A stretch of DNA of 64,000 bases from Nocardioides sp. GY 10127. GTDB taxonomy: Bacteria; Actinomycetota; Actinomycetes; Propionibacteriales; Nocardioidaceae. Of this stretch, positions 50,648-59,565 are shown in pieces. The position numbers were made by a program, and so were the translations under genes. The stretch's first letter is position 1. Every line of letters starts with the position of its first letter. The notes beneath the pieces were generated by a model. That model was not told the origin of the DNA. It did no database searches and saw only the letters and a list, made by a program, of their open reading frames with translations. Where the stretch lies: assembly GCF_004919085.1 (NCBI RefSeq), contig NZ_STGL01000005.1, positions 496,001 through 560,000 of the forward strand. The letters run 5' to 3'.

Positions 50648-52183
50648 ATGAGCGACCTCCTCCTGCGCCGTGCACGCGTGGTGCCCCTGCGGCCGGGCGA
50701 CGGCCCCGGCCCGGAGCCCGTCGACGTCCTCGTCCGCGACGGACGGGTGGTGGAGGTCAGCCAGGGGATCGCGCCGACGGACGCCGTCGAGACCGTCGAC
50801 GCCGCCGGACGCTGGCTGGTGCCGGGCCTGTGGGACGCCCACGTCCACCTCGCGCAGTGGACCCTCACGTCCGGACGGCTGGACCTCTCGAGGGCCCGCT
50901 CGCCGGAGGACGCGACGCGGCTGGTGGCCGAGCGCGTCGCCGAGTACCCCGACCTGCCCGTCATCGGCTTCGGCCACCGCTCGGCCGGCTGGCACCGCGA
51001 GGTGACCGTCTCCGAGCTCGACGCCGTCTCCGGCGACACCGCCGTCGTCCTCATCTCCGGCGACGCCCACCACGCCTGGCTCAACACGGTCGCGCTCATG
51101 CACCTGGCGCTGCCGGTGCGCGACTCGGTGGTCCGCGAGGCGGAGTGGTTCCGCGCCTACGCCCGGCTCTCCACGCTGGTCGGCGACGACGGCACCAGCC
51201 CCGAGGCCTACCGCCGCACGATGGACGCCGCGGCCGCCTCCGGCGTCGTCGGGCTCACCGACTTCGAGTTCTCCGGCGGGGCGCGGGAGTGGGCCGAGCG
51301 CTGGGTCAGCGGCGCCGACGTCCTGCGGGTGCGCATGAGCACCTACGCCGAGAACCTGGACGACGTCCTGCGCCGTGGCCTCGCCACCGGTGACCCGCTC
51401 GTGCCGCAGCTCCCGGACGCCCACCGCCTCACGATGGGCCCCCTCAAGATCATCAGCGACGGCTCGCTCAATACCCGCACCGCGTGGTGCTGCGAGCCGT
51501 ACGGCGACGCCCACCGCCTCGAGTACCCCGCCGGCCAGGCGAACCTCTCCGGTGCCGAGCTGCGCGACCTGCTGCGCACCGCCCACGCCCACGGCCTCGA
51601 GGTGGCCACGCACGCCATCGGCGACGCCGCGGTGGCCGAGGCGCTGGCCGCCTACCGCGAGGTGGGCGCGCGCGGCTCGATCGAGCACGCGCAGATGGTG
51701 AATCGCGCCGACGTGGCCGAGATGGCCCGGCTGGGCCTGCGCGCCAGCGTCCAGCCGGCGCACCTGCTCGACGACCGCGACCTCACCGAGGCGATCTGGG
51801 GCACGCGCTCGGAGCGCTGCTTCGCGTTCCGGTGGATGCTGGACGACGGCGTCGAGCTGGCCCTGGGCTCCGACGCGCCCGTCTCCCCGCTGGACCCGTG
51901 GCTGGCGATGGCCGCGGCGGTGCACCGCTCCGCCGACGAGCGCGCCGCCTGGCACGGCGAGCAGGCGCTCACGCCCCGCGAGGTGCTGGCCGCCTCCGTG
52001 GACGGTGCCCCGACGGTCGGGGTCGGCTCGCTGGGCGACCTCGTCCTGCTGGACGCCGACCCGCTGGCGTCCGTCGACGCCGAGGACCCGGCCGAGGCCG
52101 CCGCCCTGCACGCAGCCCGGCTGCGGTCGATGTCCGTCGCGCTCACGGTCGTCGACGGACGGGTCGCGCACCGCGACCTCTGA
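50648..52183 (+). CDS. Amidohydrolase family protein (YtcJ-like)
   Basis: A 511-residue metal-dependent hydrolase. It begins with the small beta domain (ARVVPLRPGDGPGPEPVDVL), then the metal-binding VPGLWDAHVHLAQW (HxH). Later metal and catalytic residues are in EVATHAIGDAAVAEAL, GSIEHAQMV and LALGSDAPVSPLDPW. YtcJ-type amidohydrolases act on N-acyl or N-formyl groups; the substrate is not known. The C-terminus returns to the beta domain (GSLGDLVLLDADPLASVDAE). It stands alone. Confidence 0.88.
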   Translation: MSDLLLRRARVVPLRPGDGPGPEPVDVLVRDGRVVEVSQGIAPTDAVETVDAAGRWLVPGLWDAHVHLAQWTLTSGRLDLSRARSPEDATRLVAERVAEYPDLPVIGFGHRSAGWHREVTVSELDAVSGDTAVVLISGDAHHAWLNTVALMHLALPVRDSVVREAEWFRAYARLSTLVGDDGTSPEAYRRTMDAAAASGVVGLTDFEFSGGAREWAERWVSGADVLRVRMSTYAENLDDVLRRGLATGDPLVPQLPDAHRLTMGPLKIISDGSLNTRTAWCCEPYGDAHRLEYPAGQANLSGAELRDLLRTAHAHGLEVATHAIGDAAVAEALAAYREVGARGSIEHAQMVNRADVAEMARLGLRASVQPAHLLDDRDLTEAIWGTRSERCFAFRWMLDDGVELALGSDAPVSPLDPWLAMAAAVHRSADERAAWHGEQALTPREVLAASVDGAPTVGVGSLGDLVLLDADPLASVDAEDPAEAAALHAARLRSMSVALTVVDGRVAHRDL

Positions 52184-52189
52184 GGGCGC

Positions 52190-53179
52190 TCAGCCCTGGA
52201 GCACCGCCAGCACCGCGTCGGCGACGGCCTGCTGCTCGGCGGCGAACGGGTGGAAGGAGAGCGCGGCGGACGTGTCGGTGCGCTGGCCCTGGATCCACGG
52301 ATCGTCGGCGCAGATGTCGTGCCCGGCCGTGGCCGCCCAGACGTCCACGTACTCGACCCCGGCCCGCTTCGCCGCCTCCTCGACCGCGTCGGTCAGGCCC
52401 CGGTTCACCGAGCGGATGAACGGCAGGTCGCCGCTCGCCACCGGGAGCAGCCGGGGGCAGGAGCCGGAGGCGGGCACGATCTGCGGGTAGCCGACGGCCA
52501 GGACGCGGGCGTCGGGGCTGCGGTCGGCCACCCCCTCGAGGGCGGCGCGGACGTGGCTGCGGATCGTGGCCAGGGTCTTCTCGACCTCGGCCTCGGAGGT
52601 CGCGTCGGCGCACGGCGTCCGGCCCTGACCGCTCGTGGCCAGCTGCACGCAGCCGCCGAGCATGGAGCTGAACAGGTCCTGGTCGTTGCCGCCGATCGAG
52701 ACCGTCACGAGGGTGGTGTCGGCCGTGAGCGCGTCGAACTGCGCCGGGTGGGCGACCCCGTCCATCGTCGTCTGCACCCCCACCAGGGACGACGTGGTGG
52801 CCCCCGAGCAGGAGACGTCGGTGAGGCTCGCGCCCAGCGCCGCGGCCACCAGGTGCGGGTAGTTGCCGTCGGACTGGAGGCAGCCGTCGTTCAGGTCCGT
52901 GGTCGGGACGAGCGGGGCGGCCGTGTAGGAGTCGCCGATCGCCACGTAGACCGGGCCGTCGCCGGTGGCGGTGGACGTGCTCGTGGACGTGCTCGTGGAC
53001 GTGCTCGTGGACGCCGACGGGGAGCCGGTGTCGGCGCTGCTCGTGGTGTCCGTGGACGCCTGCGCACCGCCGTCCTCCGACGAGCAGGCGACGAGCCCCA
53101 GGGCGGGCAGCAGCCCGACGAGGGCGAGGGCGGCGAGGGCGCGGCGGGGGGCCCGACGCCGGGGGGTGCGCGTGGTCAC
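52190..53179 (-). CDS. SGNH/GDSL-type esterase lipoprotein
   Basis: A 329-residue precursor. An Arg-rich start, hydrophobic core and lipobox ending LVAC predict a lipoprotein. A Ser/Thr linker is encoded by a 12-nt tandem repeat (52971-53012). The SGNH hydrolase domain has block I VYVAIGDSYTAAPLV (nucleophile Ser), a Gly in block II (DVSCSGATTSSL), VSIGGNDQDLF with Gly/Asn of block III, and the His in LSFHPFAAEQQAVAD. Cysteines in the domain suggest disulfides, as in Streptomyces secreted lipases. GTG at 53179 lies 7 nt behind a TAGCGT -10. Confidence 0.88.
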   Translation of the reverse strand: MTTRTPRRRAPRRALAALALVGLLPALGLVACSSEDGGAQASTDTTSSADTGSPSASTSTSTSTSTSTSTATGDGPVYVAIGDSYTAAPLVPTTDLNDGCLQSDGNYPHLVAAALGASLTDVSCSGATTSSLVGVQTTMDGVAHPAQFDALTADTTLVTVSIGGNDQDLFSSMLGGCVQLATSGQGRTPCADATSEAEVEKTLATIRSHVRAALEGVADRSPDARVLAVGYPQIVPASGSCPRLLPVASGDLPFIRSVNRGLTDAVEEAAKRAGVEYVDVWAATAGHDICADDPWIQGQRTDTSAALSFHPFAAEQQAVADAVLAVLQG

Positions 53180-53186
53180 GCTCACG

Positions 53187-53192
53187 ACGCTA
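53187..53192 (-). promoter_or_regulatory. -10 element of a probable leaderless promoter
   Basis: Minus-strand TAGCGT ends 7 nt before the GTG start of the esterase gene. Confidence 0.45.
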
Positions 53193-53254
53193 CCGGGGGC
53201 GCGGTACCTCCGCGGGTGAGCGCCGGCGCGGCGTCCCCGCGCTACACAGGGAGC

Positions 53255-54265
53255 ATGACGAGCGACGCCGTGCCCGAGCGGGAGGTCCGAGAGGCCCAGC
53301 CGCTCGACCCCGACGTCTCCGACTCCGACGACGGCGGCGGGGAGTCCCTGCTCACCGTGGTCGTGGCGCTCACCGCGAACGCCCTGCTCGCGGTGGGCAA
53401 GACGGTGGCCGCGGTGATCAGCGGCTCGGCCTCGATGCTCGCCGAGGCGGCGCACTCGTGGTCCGACACCGGCAACGAGGTCTTCCTGCTCATCGCGGAG
53501 AAGAAGGGCGCGCGCCCGCGCGACGAGGAGCACCCGCGCGGCTACGGCCGCGCCACCTACATCTGGTCGCTGGTGGCCGCGTTCGGCCTGTTCACGGTCG
53601 GCGCGCTGGTCTCCATCTGGACCGGCATCAGCGACCTGCTCGAGCCCGAGTCCGGCGACTCCGGCGGGTTCACCCTCAACTACGTCGTCCTCGCCATCGC
53701 GTTCGTGCTCGAGGGGACGTCGTTCGTGCAGGCCGCCCGGCAGGTCCGCGGCTCGTCGAAGAAGTGGGGCCTGCACCCGCTGCGCTACGTCAGCGACACC
53801 TCGAACCCGACCCTGCGCGCCGTCGTCCTCGAGGACGCCTCGGCCCTGGTCGGCATCGTGCTCGCCGCGCTCGGCATCGGCCTGCACCAGGCCACCGGCA
53901 ACGCCCGCTGGGACGCCGTCGGCTCGATCGGCATCGGCCTCCTGCTGGCCGTCGTGGCGATCTTCCTGATCCGCCGCAACATGGAGTACCTGCTCGGCGA
54001 GGGGATCGCGCCGGCCATGCGCTCGCGGGTGCTGGCCCGGCTCCTCGAGCACCCGGACATCGAGCGGATCACCTACCTGCACGTCGAGTACGTCGGCCCG
54101 CAGCGGCTCTTCATCGTGGCGGCCGTGGACCTCGTCGGCGACGACGCCGAGCACGACCTCGCCCGACGCCTGCGCCGCGTGGAGCTCGACATCGAGACCG
54201 AGCCGATCATCATGGACGCCGTCCTCACCCTCGCCCCGCCCGAGGACCCTTCGCTGCTGCCGTGA
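53255..54265 (+). CDS. Cation diffusion facilitator family transporter
   Basis: A 336-residue membrane protein with six predicted helices. The metal-site helix reads AEAAHSWSDTGNEVFLL (His and Asp), and the second site helix RAVVLEDASALVGIV. The cytoplasmic C-terminal domain is ferredoxin-like (ERITYLHVEYVGPQRLFIVA, VELDIETEPIIMDAVLTL). It should export a divalent metal such as zinc, manganese or iron in exchange for protons. The acidic N-terminal tail of about 30 residues is not conserved in the family. Confidence 0.88.
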   Translation: MTSDAVPEREVREAQPLDPDVSDSDDGGGESLLTVVVALTANALLAVGKTVAAVISGSASMLAEAAHSWSDTGNEVFLLIAEKKGARPRDEEHPRGYGRATYIWSLVAAFGLFTVGALVSIWTGISDLLEPESGDSGGFTLNYVVLAIAFVLEGTSFVQAARQVRGSSKKWGLHPLRYVSDTSNPTLRAVVLEDASALVGIVLAALGIGLHQATGNARWDAVGSIGIGLLLAVVAIFLIRRNMEYLLGEGIAPAMRSRVLARLLEHPDIERITYLHVEYVGPQRLFIVAAVDLVGDDAEHDLARRLRRVELDIETEPIIMDAVLTLAPPEDPSLLP

Positions 54266-54291
54266 CCGCCCGCCCGGTGCCCCGGTGGCTG

Positions 54292-54350
54292 GTGGGCGGT
54301 GTCTGAGCAACCGTTGGGTGGCCGGGTTGGGTTGGTGGGGCACCGCCCAC
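54292..54350. terminator. Inverted repeat between convergent genes
   Basis: GTGGGCGGTG (54292-54301) pairs with CACCGCCCAC (54341-54350) over a 39-nt G/T-rich loop. Position between two converging stop codons suggests a bidirectional terminator. Confidence 0.4.
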
Positions 54351-54378
54351 GGCAGCCCAGCGGCCAGCCGGCCCGACC

Positions 54379-55548
54379 TCACGCCAGCGCGACGGTCAGC
54401 GCCAGGACGGTCTCGGGGTCGTCGAGGGAGTCGCCGAACAGCTCGCGCAGCTGACCCATCCGGTAGCGGACGGTCTGCGGGTGGACGAACAGGGCGGCGG
54501 CCACGTCGTCGCGGCGGCCGTGGTGCAGCAGCCACGCCCGCAGGGTCTCGCTCAGCTTCTCGGCGGTGGCGGGGCGCAGGTCGGCGAGGGGGGCGAGCAC
54601 CTGGGCGCGCAGGTCGGCGCGGGCCTCGGGGTCGGCGTCGAGCACGAGCTGGGCGAGGAACCGGTCGGCGTCGGGGCCGAGCCCGGCCGTGCGGGCACGC
54701 AGGGCGCGGTCGTAGGAGGACCGGACGGCCAGCCAGTCGCGCGCCGGGCCGGCGGTCACGTCGCGCTCGTCGACGCCGGCCAGGAACCGGGTACGCGCGG
54801 GCCCGGTGAGGTCCGGGACGAGCAGGAGGCCGTCGTCCTCGCGCCCGGGAGCCTCGGGGAGCGCGATCGTGGCGGCGGGCAGCCGCCCGAGGACCGGCCG
54901 CACCTGCGGCTGCGCCACGAGGACGGCGGTGAGGGTGGACGGCGGGGCCCACTCGGCCTTCGCCGCGGCCTCCAGCACCCGCTCGGCCGGGGCACCGGCG
55001 AGCAGCTGCGCGGCCAGCCGCTCCAGGAGCCGCTGCCGCACGCGGCCGGTGGTGGCGAGCTCGTCGGTGTGCCCGGCGACCGACGCCGCGGAGAGCTCGT
55101 CGATGTAGGCGAACACCAGCCCCGCGAACTGCCCGACCGTCTCGGCGTCCATCCCGCCCTCGACCGCGAGGGAGGACAGCTGCCGCCAGGACTCGCGGGC
55201 CCCGATCCGGTAGGCGGAGAGGAGCGCGTCGGTGCTGCGCCCGGAGCGCGCCTCGCCGCGGCCGAGCTGGTAGGCGCCCTCGACAGCGGGGCCGGTGGGG
55301 GTGCGCGGGTCGACCCCTCGGCGTCCGGAGGCCAGCGAGAGGAAGCCGCCGAGCGCGAGCTGCACCGCGTTGCGGATGTTCTCGCCCATCCGGCCCGCGA
55401 AGGTGTCCGCGTAGGAGGGCACCTCGCGGGTGATGGTGGTGACGACGTGGTCGGCGACGGCGGGCAGCTCGGCGCGCATGAGCGCCACCGCCTCGGCGGG
55501 CAGCCGGACGCCGTGGCCGGCGGTGCGACGGGTGAGCGGTCGGGCCAC
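54379..55548 (-). CDS. PucR/CdaR-type transcriptional regulator
   Basis: A 389-residue regulator. The N-terminal two thirds are a helical sensory region (AVALMRAELPAVADHVVTTI, LLSAYRIGARESWRQLSSLA). The C-terminus has the PucR HTH (LLHHGRRDDVAAALFVHPQT, VRYRMGQLRELFG). GTG at 55548 has GGAGG 7 nt upstream, better than GTG at 55554, which is too close. It diverges from the ferredoxin-reductase/desaturase operon and probably controls it. Confidence 0.85.
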   Translation of the reverse strand: MARPLTRRTAGHGVRLPAEAVALMRAELPAVADHVVTTITREVPSYADTFAGRMGENIRNAVQLALGGFLSLASGRRGVDPRTPTGPAVEGAYQLGRGEARSGRSTDALLSAYRIGARESWRQLSSLAVEGGMDAETVGQFAGLVFAYIDELSAASVAGHTDELATTGRVRQRLLERLAAQLLAGAPAERVLEAAAKAEWAPPSTLTAVLVAQPQVRPVLGRLPAATIALPEAPGREDDGLLLVPDLTGPARTRFLAGVDERDVTAGPARDWLAVRSSYDRALRARTAGLGPDADRFLAQLVLDADPEARADLRAQVLAPLADLRPATAEKLSETLRAWLLHHGRRDDVAAALFVHPQTVRYRMGQLRELFGDSLDDPETVLALTVALA

Positions 55549-55675
55549 GTTCACGCCTCCTTCACGCGGAGTTGCTGAGAATCTGCGCCTTCGGGAACTT
55601 CTGTACCGAGCGAACAAAACTCGCGCGTAGGTTCACGTTCGCATGACAGGACTTTAACCCCATCGCAGCGTCACC

Positions 55676-56839
55676 ATGGAGCCCATGACCAGCACCACCC
55701 TGCCCGGCGCCCGATCGGCGGCCGGGGGAGGACGGCCCGGGCCGCTGCGCCGGACCCTGCGCGACACCATCGCGCCCAAGGTCCGCCAGGTGGCCGACGC
55801 CGCCGTGACGCCCCTGTCGATCGACGACGTCCTCGACCACTTCCACCCGCTGCGCGGCGGCTCCGAGCTGCGTGGACGGGTCGTGCAGGTGACCCCCGAG
55901 ACCCCCCGCTCCGCCACCGTGCTGATCAAGCCCGGCCGCGGCTGGCACGGTCACGTGCCCGGCCAGTTCGTCCGCCTCGGCGTCGACGTGGACGGCGTCC
56001 GCCTGTGGCGCTCCTACTCGCTCACCCACGGCCCGCGCCCCGACGGCCTCATCTCGATCACGGTCAAGATGGTCCCCGGCGGCGCCGTCTCCACGCACCT
56101 GGTGCGTCGGGTCAAGCCCGGCACCCTCGTGCACCTGGCCCCCGCCGAGGGCGACTTCGTCCTCCCGCAGCCGATGCCGCGCAAGCTCCTGCTCGTCACC
56201 GCCGGCTCCGGCATCACGCCGGTCATCGGCATGCTGCGCAACCTCTTCCACAAGGCGGAGGCGCCGGACGTCGACATCGTCCTCATCCACTCCGCGCTCG
56301 CCCGCGCCGAGGTCATCTTCGGCCGCGAGATCCGCGGCTACGCCGAGGCCGGCCTGCTCCGCCTCGTCGAGCTGCACACCGACACCCGCGGTCGCCTCGA
56401 CGTCGACGAGCTCGACCAGCTGGTGCCCGACCTCGCCGAGCGCCCCACCTACGCCTGCGGACCCGTCGGCCTCCTCGACAGCCTCGAGGAGCACCACGCC
56501 GCCCGCGGCCTGGAGCTGTTCGTCGAGCGGTTCCGCCCCGTCCTCCTCGCCGAGCCCGGCGAGGGCGGCACGGTCACGTTCGCGGCCACCGGCACGGACG
56601 TCGAGGTCGCCGGCGACACGGCGATCCTGGACGCCGCGGAGGACGCCGGCGTCCTCATGCCCAGCGGCTGCCGCATGGGCATCTGCATGTCCTGCGTCCT
56701 GCCGCTGAAGGAGGGGACGGTGCGCGACCTGCGCAACGGCGAGCTGACCCACGCCGTCCCCGGCGAGACCCACCCCGACGGCGTGATGGTGCAGACCTGC
56801 ATCACCTCCGCCGCCGGCCCCTGCACGTTCAGCCACTAG
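55676..56839 (+). CDS. Ferredoxin reductase partner of stearoyl-CoA desaturase (Rv3230c-like)
   Basis: 387 residues: an FAD-binding barrel (GHVPGQFVRLGVDVDGVRLW with the RSYSLTH flavin motif), an NAD(P)-binding domain (LLLVTAGSGITPVIGMLRNL, ACGPVGLLDSLEEH) and a C-terminal plant-type 2Fe-2S domain with CRMGICMSCVLPL and VQTCI supplying four cysteines. It passes electrons from NAD(P)H to the desaturase encoded next. This gene pair matches mycobacterial Rv3230c/DesA3. The start could also be the ATG three codons later. Confidence 0.9.
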   Translation: MEPMTSTTLPGARSAAGGGRPGPLRRTLRDTIAPKVRQVADAAVTPLSIDDVLDHFHPLRGGSELRGRVVQVTPETPRSATVLIKPGRGWHGHVPGQFVRLGVDVDGVRLWRSYSLTHGPRPDGLISITVKMVPGGAVSTHLVRRVKPGTLVHLAPAEGDFVLPQPMPRKLLLVTAGSGITPVIGMLRNLFHKAEAPDVDIVLIHSALARAEVIFGREIRGYAEAGLLRLVELHTDTRGRLDVDELDQLVPDLAERPTYACGPVGLLDSLEEHHAARGLELFVERFRPVLLAEPGEGGTVTFAATGTDVEVAGDTAILDAAEDAGVLMPSGCRMGICMSCVLPLKEGTVRDLRNGELTHAVPGETHPDGVMVQTCITSAAGPCTFSH

Positions 56840-56948
56840 CCGCCAGGCACCGGCCACCCGGCACCACCCGCCGCCACCCGCACGGCGGCCCACCAGCACC
56901 CCGCCAGCACCCCGCCAGCCCGCCCCACCACCACGAGGGAGCACCGCG

Positions 56949-58235
56949 ATGACCAGCATCACGAACAAGGACGTCAACCCCGTCGCCCACCTGAGCCCGG
57001 AGGACATCGAGCAGATCGGCCTCGAGCTCGACGCCATCCGCCAGGACATCCTCGACATCCGGGGCGAGAGCGACGCCAAGTACATCCGCCGGGTCGTCAA
57101 GGTCCAGCGCAACCTCGAGCTCGGCTCCCGCGCCGTCCTGCTCGGCTCCGCGCTGCCTCCGCTGTGGGTGCTCGGCACCGTCGGCCTCTCCGTGGCCAAG
57201 ATCCTCGAGAACATGGAGATCGGCCACAACGTCATGCACGGCCAGTGGGACTGGATGCGCGACCCGAAGATCCACTCCTCCACGTGGGAGTGGGACAACG
57301 CCTCGACGGCGGAGGGCTGGAAGCACAGCCACAACGAGATCCACCACACGTACACGAACATCATCGGCAAGGACAACGACCTCGGCTACGGCATCATGCG
57401 CGTGGACGAGGAGCAGAAGTGGGTCCCGATGTACCTGGCCCAGCCGCTGTGGAACGCCATCAACGCCTGCTTCTTCGAGTACGGCATCGCCGCCTACGAC
57501 CTCGAGCTCGGCCGCAACCTGCGCCTGCCCGAGGAGCGCCGCACGCCCGGCTTCAAGGAGCGCGCCGCCGCCACCGTGAAGAAGATCCGCAAGCAGGCGA
57601 CCAAGGACTACGTGGTCAACCCGCTCATCGCGCTGCCCTTCGGCTCCGCGCTGCCGGCCCTGGCCGCCAACTTCACCGCCAACGTCGTGCGCAACGTCTG
57701 GTCGCACTCCGTCATCATGTGCGGCCACTTCCCCGAGGGCGTCGAGACGTTCGAGCTCAACAAGATCCCGGAGAAGGAGACCCGCGGCGAGTGGTACGTG
57801 CGCCAGATGATCGGCTCCGCCAACATCTCCGGCAGCAAGCTCACGCACATCATGACGGGCAACCTGTCCCACCAGATCGAGCACCACCTGTTCCCCGACC
57901 TGCCGAGCAGCCGGTACGCCGAGATCGCCCCGCGGGTGAAGGCGCTCTTCGAGAAGTACGAGCTCAACTACCACGAGGCGCCCCTGCCGCAGCAGGTCGG
58001 CTCGGCCTGGCACAAGGTCGTGCGGCTCTCGCTGCCGAACCACTGGCTGGAGACCACCAACCGCTCCAACGTCGTCGAGCAGAGCAAGCTGCTCTACGCG
58101 ATGGTCACCAAGGGCCCGAAGATCCGCCGGCTCGCCCAGCGCCGCCTCGACCAGATGGCGCGCAAGCAGGCCGAGCAGAAGGCCGCGGCCGACGCCGGCA
58201 CCCCGCTCACCGTGGTGGAGTCCGTCCCCGCCTGA
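56949..58235 (+). CDS. Acyl-CoA Delta9-desaturase (DesA3-like)
   Basis: A 428-residue membrane di-iron desaturase. All three histidine boxes are seen: IGHNVMHGQWD, KHSHNEIHHTYTN and SHQIEHHLFPD, with a further His (ITHIMTGN-type, here LTHIMTGN). Hydrophobic pairs near residues 60-85 and 220-250 are membrane segments. It introduces a cis double bond into stearoyl- or palmitoyl-CoA using electrons from the upstream reductase. GAGGGAG before the ATG is a good ribosome site. It sets membrane fluidity and is likely regulated by the divergent PucR-type protein. Confidence 0.9.
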   Translation: MTSITNKDVNPVAHLSPEDIEQIGLELDAIRQDILDIRGESDAKYIRRVVKVQRNLELGSRAVLLGSALPPLWVLGTVGLSVAKILENMEIGHNVMHGQWDWMRDPKIHSSTWEWDNASTAEGWKHSHNEIHHTYTNIIGKDNDLGYGIMRVDEEQKWVPMYLAQPLWNAINACFFEYGIAAYDLELGRNLRLPEERRTPGFKERAAATVKKIRKQATKDYVVNPLIALPFGSALPALAANFTANVVRNVWSHSVIMCGHFPEGVETFELNKIPEKETRGEWYVRQMIGSANISGSKLTHIMTGNLSHQIEHHLFPDLPSSRYAEIAPRVKALFEKYELNYHEAPLPQQVGSAWHKVVRLSLPNHWLETTNRSNVVEQSKLLYAMVTKGPKIRRLAQRRLDQMARKQAEQKAAADAGTPLTVVESVPA

Positions 58236-58262
58236 TCCGCCACTCCGCTCAGCACGGCCACT

Positions 58263-58292
58263 CGTGCCCGGTCCGACCTCGGACCGGGCACG
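58263..58292 (+). terminator. 14-bp hairpin terminator after the desaturase gene
   Basis: CGTGCCCGGTCCGA and TCGGACCGGGCACG form a perfect stem with a 2-nt loop, 27 nt after the stop and immediately before the next gene. Confidence 0.75.
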
Positions 58293-58300
58293 ATGTGCGT

Positions 58301-59062
58301 GTGAGCGGTCTGTGGGAGGACTGGCTGCGGTTCGTCCTCGGCCTGGCGGTGCTCGCGCTGGTCACCGTCGGGGTGGCCGCGTGGGCGGGGGTCGGCCTCG
58401 GCTGGCTGCCGGTCCGGGCGCTGGTGCGTGCCGCCGTCCAGCTCACGGCGGTGGCGCTGCTGCTGGCGGGGGTCCTGGCGACGCCGTGGACGGTGGTGGC
58501 GTTCGTCGCCCTCATGCTGGCCACGGCGTCCTGGACGTCGGCCGGCCGACTGCGCTCGCTGCACCGGGGGCGCCGCACGGCGGTGGTCGGGGTGCTGGTG
58601 GGCGCGTCCGTGTCCGTCGGCACCGTCCTGCTGCTCGGCGAGACGCTGGGGCTGGTGCCCTCGGGCGTGCGCTACGTGGTGGCCGTGGCGGGCATCCTGG
58701 TCGGCAACGCCATGACCGCCGCGACGCTGTCGGGCCGCGGCTTCCTGCGCTCGGCGCGCGTGCGGGCCGGCGAGGTCGAGGGCTGGCTGGCCCTGGGGGC
58801 GACCCCGTCCCAGGCGCACGCGGCGATCGGCCGGGAGGCGGCGCGGGAGTCGCTGCTGCCGACCCTCGACCAGACGCGCGCCACCGGCCTGGTGACCCTT
58901 CCGGGGGCGTTCGTCGGGGCGCTGTTCGGCGGGGCGAGCCCGGCCGACGCGGCACGGTTCCAGCTCGTCGTCCTGGCGGGCATCGCGCTCACCGGGGTGG
59001 TGACGGCCGTGGTGGTGACCCGGCTGGCGGGGCGGAGCCAGTTCGTGGCCGTGGAGGAGTGA
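58301..59062 (+). CDS. FetB/YbbM-type ABC transporter permease (UPF0014)
   Basis: A 253-residue protein with six or seven membrane helices. The family core is VAVAGILVGNAMTAATLSGR, the cytoplasmic loop VEGWLALGATPSQAHAAIGR, and TRATGLVTLPGAFVGALFGG. FetB works with the ATPase FetA and has been linked to iron export and oxidative stress. No ATPase gene is adjacent, so the partner must be elsewhere, or this is an orphan. GTG at 58301, with GTG at 58295 as an alternative. Confidence 0.85.
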   Translation: MSGLWEDWLRFVLGLAVLALVTVGVAAWAGVGLGWLPVRALVRAAVQLTAVALLLAGVLATPWTVVAFVALMLATASWTSAGRLRSLHRGRRTAVVGVLVGASVSVGTVLLLGETLGLVPSGVRYVVAVAGILVGNAMTAATLSGRGFLRSARVRAGEVEGWLALGATPSQAHAAIGREAARESLLPTLDQTRATGLVTLPGAFVGALFGGASPADAARFQLVVLAGIALTGVVTAVVVTRLAGRSQFVAVEE

Positions 59063-59073
59063 GCGGTCGCGCG

Positions 59074-59121
59074 GGTCGTGTGCCTGGACGGGCCGCCTGG
59101 GGCCGATCGGGGCACACGACC
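59074..59121. terminator. Inverted repeat between convergent permease and MerR genes
   Basis: GGTCGTGTGCC (59074-59084) pairs exactly with GGCACACGACC (59111-59121). It lies between the two stop codons and probably terminates both transcripts. Confidence 0.6.
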
Positions 59122-59125
59122 TGCG

Positions 59126-59494
59126 TCAGCCGGCGACGATCTGTGCCCGGCAGCTCTCGGAGGCCTCGATGAGGCGGTCGAGGGCGTCGCGGGTGCGCAG
59201 CAGCTCGGCGATGTGCGCGTCGAGCCGGTCGCGCTCGCCGCGCAGGGTCGCGAGGGCGGCGTCCGAGGTCTCCGGTCCGGGGCTCTCGACGCACGGCATG
59301 ACCTCGGCGACCGTGCGGCTGGAGAGCCCGGCGGCGTAGAGGCGCTGGATGAAGGCGACGCGCTCGACGTCGTGCTCGGTGTACTGGCGCTGACCGCCGC
59401 TGCTGCGCTCGGAGCTGAGGAGCCCCTGCTCCTCGTAGTACCGCACGGAGCGGGCGCTCACCCCGCCGCGTCGTGCCAGCTCGCCGATGCGCAC
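59126..59494 (-). CDS. MerR-family transcriptional regulator
   Basis: 122 residues. The winged HTH reads MRIGELARRGGVSARSVRYY+EEQGLL, then RQYTEHDVERVAFIQRLYAA and a coiled dimerisation helix. Two cysteines (VMPCVESPG and ESCRAQIVAG near the C-terminus) could sense electrophiles or oxidants, but the pattern is not the metal-binding one of MerR or CueR. It diverges from the old-yellow-enzyme gene, whose promoter has the MerR-type long spacer. Confidence 0.88.
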   Translation of the reverse strand: MRIGELARRGGVSARSVRYYEEQGLLSSERSSGGQRQYTEHDVERVAFIQRLYAAGLSSRTVAEVMPCVESPGPETSDAALATLRGERDRLDAHIAELLRTRDALDRLIEASESCRAQIVAG

Positions 59495-59526
59495 GTGTGA
59501 CCTCGCAGACGTTCGGTGTCCAGGAC

Positions 59527-59558
59527 TTGACCCTGACGTCAGTGTCAGGTTCTAACGT
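59527..59558 (+). promoter_or_regulatory. MerR-type promoter with operator in a 20-bp spacer; leaderless start
   Basis: TTGACC (59527-59532) and TAACGT (59553-59558) are 20 bp apart, longer than normal, as in MerR-activated promoters. The spacer contains the inverted repeat CCTGAC-N6-GTCAGG (59532-59549). The ATG follows the -10 by 7 nt, so the mRNA is probably leaderless. Confidence 0.65.
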
Positions 59559-59565
59559 CGACAGC

